Assembly (NCBI GenBank): GCA_051001975.1
Contig: JBPCMU010000076.1
Span: 1-64,000 of the forward strand
Source: DATAEG01 sp051001975
GTDB taxonomy: Bacteria > Actinomycetota > Actinomycetes > Mycobacteriales > Jatrophihabitantaceae
Direction of reading: 5' to 3'
Length of the DNA: 64,000 nt
Position 1 is the first letter of the stretch. The number at the start of each line of letters is the position of its first letter. Shown here piece by piece: positions 62,663-64,000 of this stretch. The notes below the pieces were generated by a model. That model did not search any database, was not told the origin of the DNA, and saw only the letters and a list, made by a program, of their open reading frames with translations. Made by a program: the position numbers and the translations under genes.

Positions 62663-63685
62663 TCAGCGCAGGATGAAGCCCGTCCCGAGATCATCCGCCG
62701 GGTCGAGATAGAAGGTGCTCTCCGCGGTCCGGAACGCCATCCCGTCGATCGCTGTCGCCACCACATCGCGGGCACCGTCGTTACTCGTCGAGAGGACGCG
62801 CCCGGTGAACGTGGTTCCGATGATGGAGTCGTGGATCAGTACCTGGCCGACTGCCAGCCGACCTTCGCCGCTGAGCAAGGCAAGCCGCGCCGAGGTGCCG
62901 GAACCGCAGGGCGACCTGTCGACCTCACCGTCGGCGAAGACGGTGACGTTGCGCTGATGCGGGCCGGTCGACGTCGGCGCGAGATCGTCGAAGAGGATCG
63001 TGCCGTAGATACCGTCCAGGCGCGGGTCGCTCGGATGCCGGGCCCACTCGGTGGCATTCAGCGCCCACTTGATCTCGCGCCCGACACCGATGAGCTCCGC
63101 GTAGTGCTCCGGGGTCACGCTGAGGCCGAGGTCCGCGGCGCGCACCGAAGCGTAGATCGCTCCGCCGTAGCTCACGTCTGCCTGCACCGCGCCGCGGCCG
63201 GTCGCCACCTCGATACCGCGACCGAGCACATAGGAGTCGATGTTGTGGAAGCTGACCCCGGTCACCGCGCCTGCCGTGCAGGTGACCCGGGCGGTGACCC
63301 GGCCGGACGGCACGTCCATCACGACATCGGTGTCCCCGTCCGGCTGCGACTCGACCCGACCGCTGGCCACCGCCCATGCGCCCAACGCGATCGTGCCGTG
63401 CCCGCAGGCCGTCGAATAGCCGTCCTTGTGCCAGAACAGTGCGCCGAAATGTGCACCCGCGTCGTCGGGTGGGACCACGAAGCAGCCGTACATGTCGGCG
63501 TGACCACGTGGCTCTCGGACCAGCAGTTCGCGCACGGCGTCGATCTCGGGCGATGCCGTCGCGGTGGCGCGCCGCTGAAGCACGGTGTCCCCGGCCGGTG
63601 TCGGCGCCCCGGAGATGACGATCCGGAACGGCTCCCCCGCGGTGTGGTAGTCGGTGGTCCGGATCGGTCCGATCGCCAGGCTCAC
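62663..63685 (-). CDS. Proline racemase-family protein (4-hydroxyproline epimerase-like)
   Basis: A 340-residue cofactor-independent epimerase. Both catalytic cysteines are visible: YSTACGHGTIALG (residue about 91) and DRSPCGSGTSARL (about 254). Having both favours racemase/epimerase over the related dehydratase, which has Ser/Thr at the first site. Start GTG 63685 (VSLAIGPIRTTDYHTAGEPF), overlapping the upstream stop by GTGA. The long reading to 63985 lies over the neighbouring gene and is not the protein. Confidence 0.9.
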   Translation of the reverse strand: MSLAIGPIRTTDYHTAGEPFRIVISGAPTPAGDTVLQRRATATASPEIDAVRELLVREPRGHADMYGCFVVPPDDAGAHFGALFWHKDGYSTACGHGTIALGAWAVASGRVESQPDGDTDVVMDVPSGRVTARVTCTAGAVTGVSFHNIDSYVLGRGIEVATGRGAVQADVSYGGAIYASVRAADLGLSVTPEHYAELIGVGREIKWALNATEWARHPSDPRLDGIYGTILFDDLAPTSTGPHQRNVTVFADGEVDRSPCGSGTSARLALLSGEGRLAVGQVLIHDSIIGTTFTGRVLSTSNDGARDVVATAIDGMAFRTAESTFYLDPADDLGTGFILR

Positions 63686-64000
63686 CGTTGCCCGGCCAAT
63701 GCGTCGACCGGATCGCCCCGGCGCAGCCTGACCCGGGACGTCGGCAGCCTGCCGAAGAGCTTCAACGAGAGTTGACTGGCCGGACCGATGCATAGGGCGA
63801 AGGCCACCGTGCCGAAGCCGATATTGCCACCCAGCACCCAGCCCACCGCGAGCACGGTCATCTCGAGGCCAGTCCGGGTCAGCCGGATCGACCAGCCGGT
63901 GCGGTGCGCCAACCCGGTCATCAGGCCGTCCCGCGGGCCTGGGCCCATGCCGACCGAGATGTACATTCCCGTGGCCAGTCCGCACGCCGCGATCCCGGCG
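63682..64000 (-). CDS. YczE/YitT-like membrane protein, cut by the window end
   Basis: The frame is open at the right edge, so only the C-terminal part is seen. It reads GLATGMYISVGMGPGPRDGL, MTGLAHRTGWSIRLTRTGLE, then a hydrophobic stretch (VLGGNIGFGTVAFALCIGPA). The GMGPGPRDGLMTGL loop is the YczE-family signature. It overlaps the racemase gene by GTGA, so the two are co-transcribed. Confidence 0.8.
   Translation of the reverse strand, partial: AGIAACGLATGMYISVGMGPGPRDGLMTGLAHRTGWSIRLTRTGLEMTVLAVGWVLGGNIGFGTVAFALCIGPASQLSLKLFGRLPTSRVRLRRGDPVDALAGQR

Overview
The window is a stretch of chromosome from a high-GC Gram-positive bacterium (Actinomycetota). The evidence is uniformly GC-rich third codon positions, many GTG starts, tightly overlapping operons (ATGA/GTGA junctions), the actinobacterial order argS-lysA-hom-thrC-thrB-rho, a fused E2/E1 2-oxoglutarate decarboxylase (Kgd type), a DUF222/HNH (13E12-type) gene, a DUF6104 micro-protein and a complete hopanoid cluster. 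A lineage near the Frankiales/Jatrophihabitans-type actinobacteria is a guess from gene content only.

Region 1 (1-9.97 kb, all minus strand) holds housekeeping amino-acid genes: argS, lysA, a hom-thrC-thrB operon, rho, and an extradiol dioxygenase-like gene. The hom leader has mutually exclusive hairpins, and thrC carries a dispersed genomic repeat inside its coding sequence.

Region 2 (10.12-28.46 kb) is an 18.3-kb integrated element in the 3' half of tRNA-Arg(CCG), bounded by perfect 50-bp direct repeats. From left to right it holds an integrase with an in-frame amber stop, a divergent regulator/excisionase pair, and a replication module whose initiator-like gene contains four iterons and a perfect DnaA box. 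Next come RecT-like and small accessory genes and a coiled-coil gene, then a solitary phage tape-measure gene. No terminase, portal, capsid or lysis gene is recognisable. A cargo module follows (HicBA toxin-antitoxin, SIR2-like NAD-binding effector, two diverged copies of a 57-aa gene, one dead), and finally two tandem tyrosine recombinases (one frameshifted) with two small genes next to attR. It looks like a decayed prophage or phage satellite carrying defence cargo.

Region 3 (28.6-33.5 kb) has a short TetR-like gene, a membrane protein, a Fe-S-type regulator plus ferredoxin divergent from a DUF2249/cupin protein, a cell-wall amidase lipoprotein and a DMT-type permease.

Region 4 (33.5-43.7 kb) is a hopanoid island. 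Seven overlapping minus-strand genes (hpnC, hpnD, hpnE, polyprenyl synthase, shc, an hpnG-ispH fusion, hpnH) are divergent from an hpnO-like aminotransferase. Together they would build prenyl diphosphates, squalene, hopene, adenosylhopane and aminobacteriohopanetriol. The fusion of adenosylhopane nucleosidase to IspH is the most striking protein here.

Region 5 (43.7-64 kb) has an MFS exporter with divergent LysR regulator and operator-like palindrome, and a DUF222/HNH gene. It continues with a sugar ABC importer with PfkB kinase divergent from a GH4 glycosidase, an ABC-2 exporter pair with a lipoprotein, kgd, and a Gfo/Idh/MocA oxidoreductase. It ends with DUF6104, an aromatic-acid-exporter-like protein with a broken C-terminus, a proline-racemase-family enzyme and a YczE-like membrane protein cut by the window edge. 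A 63-bp repeat family recurs in thrC, next to the MFS gene and as a tandem array near 51.2 kb.
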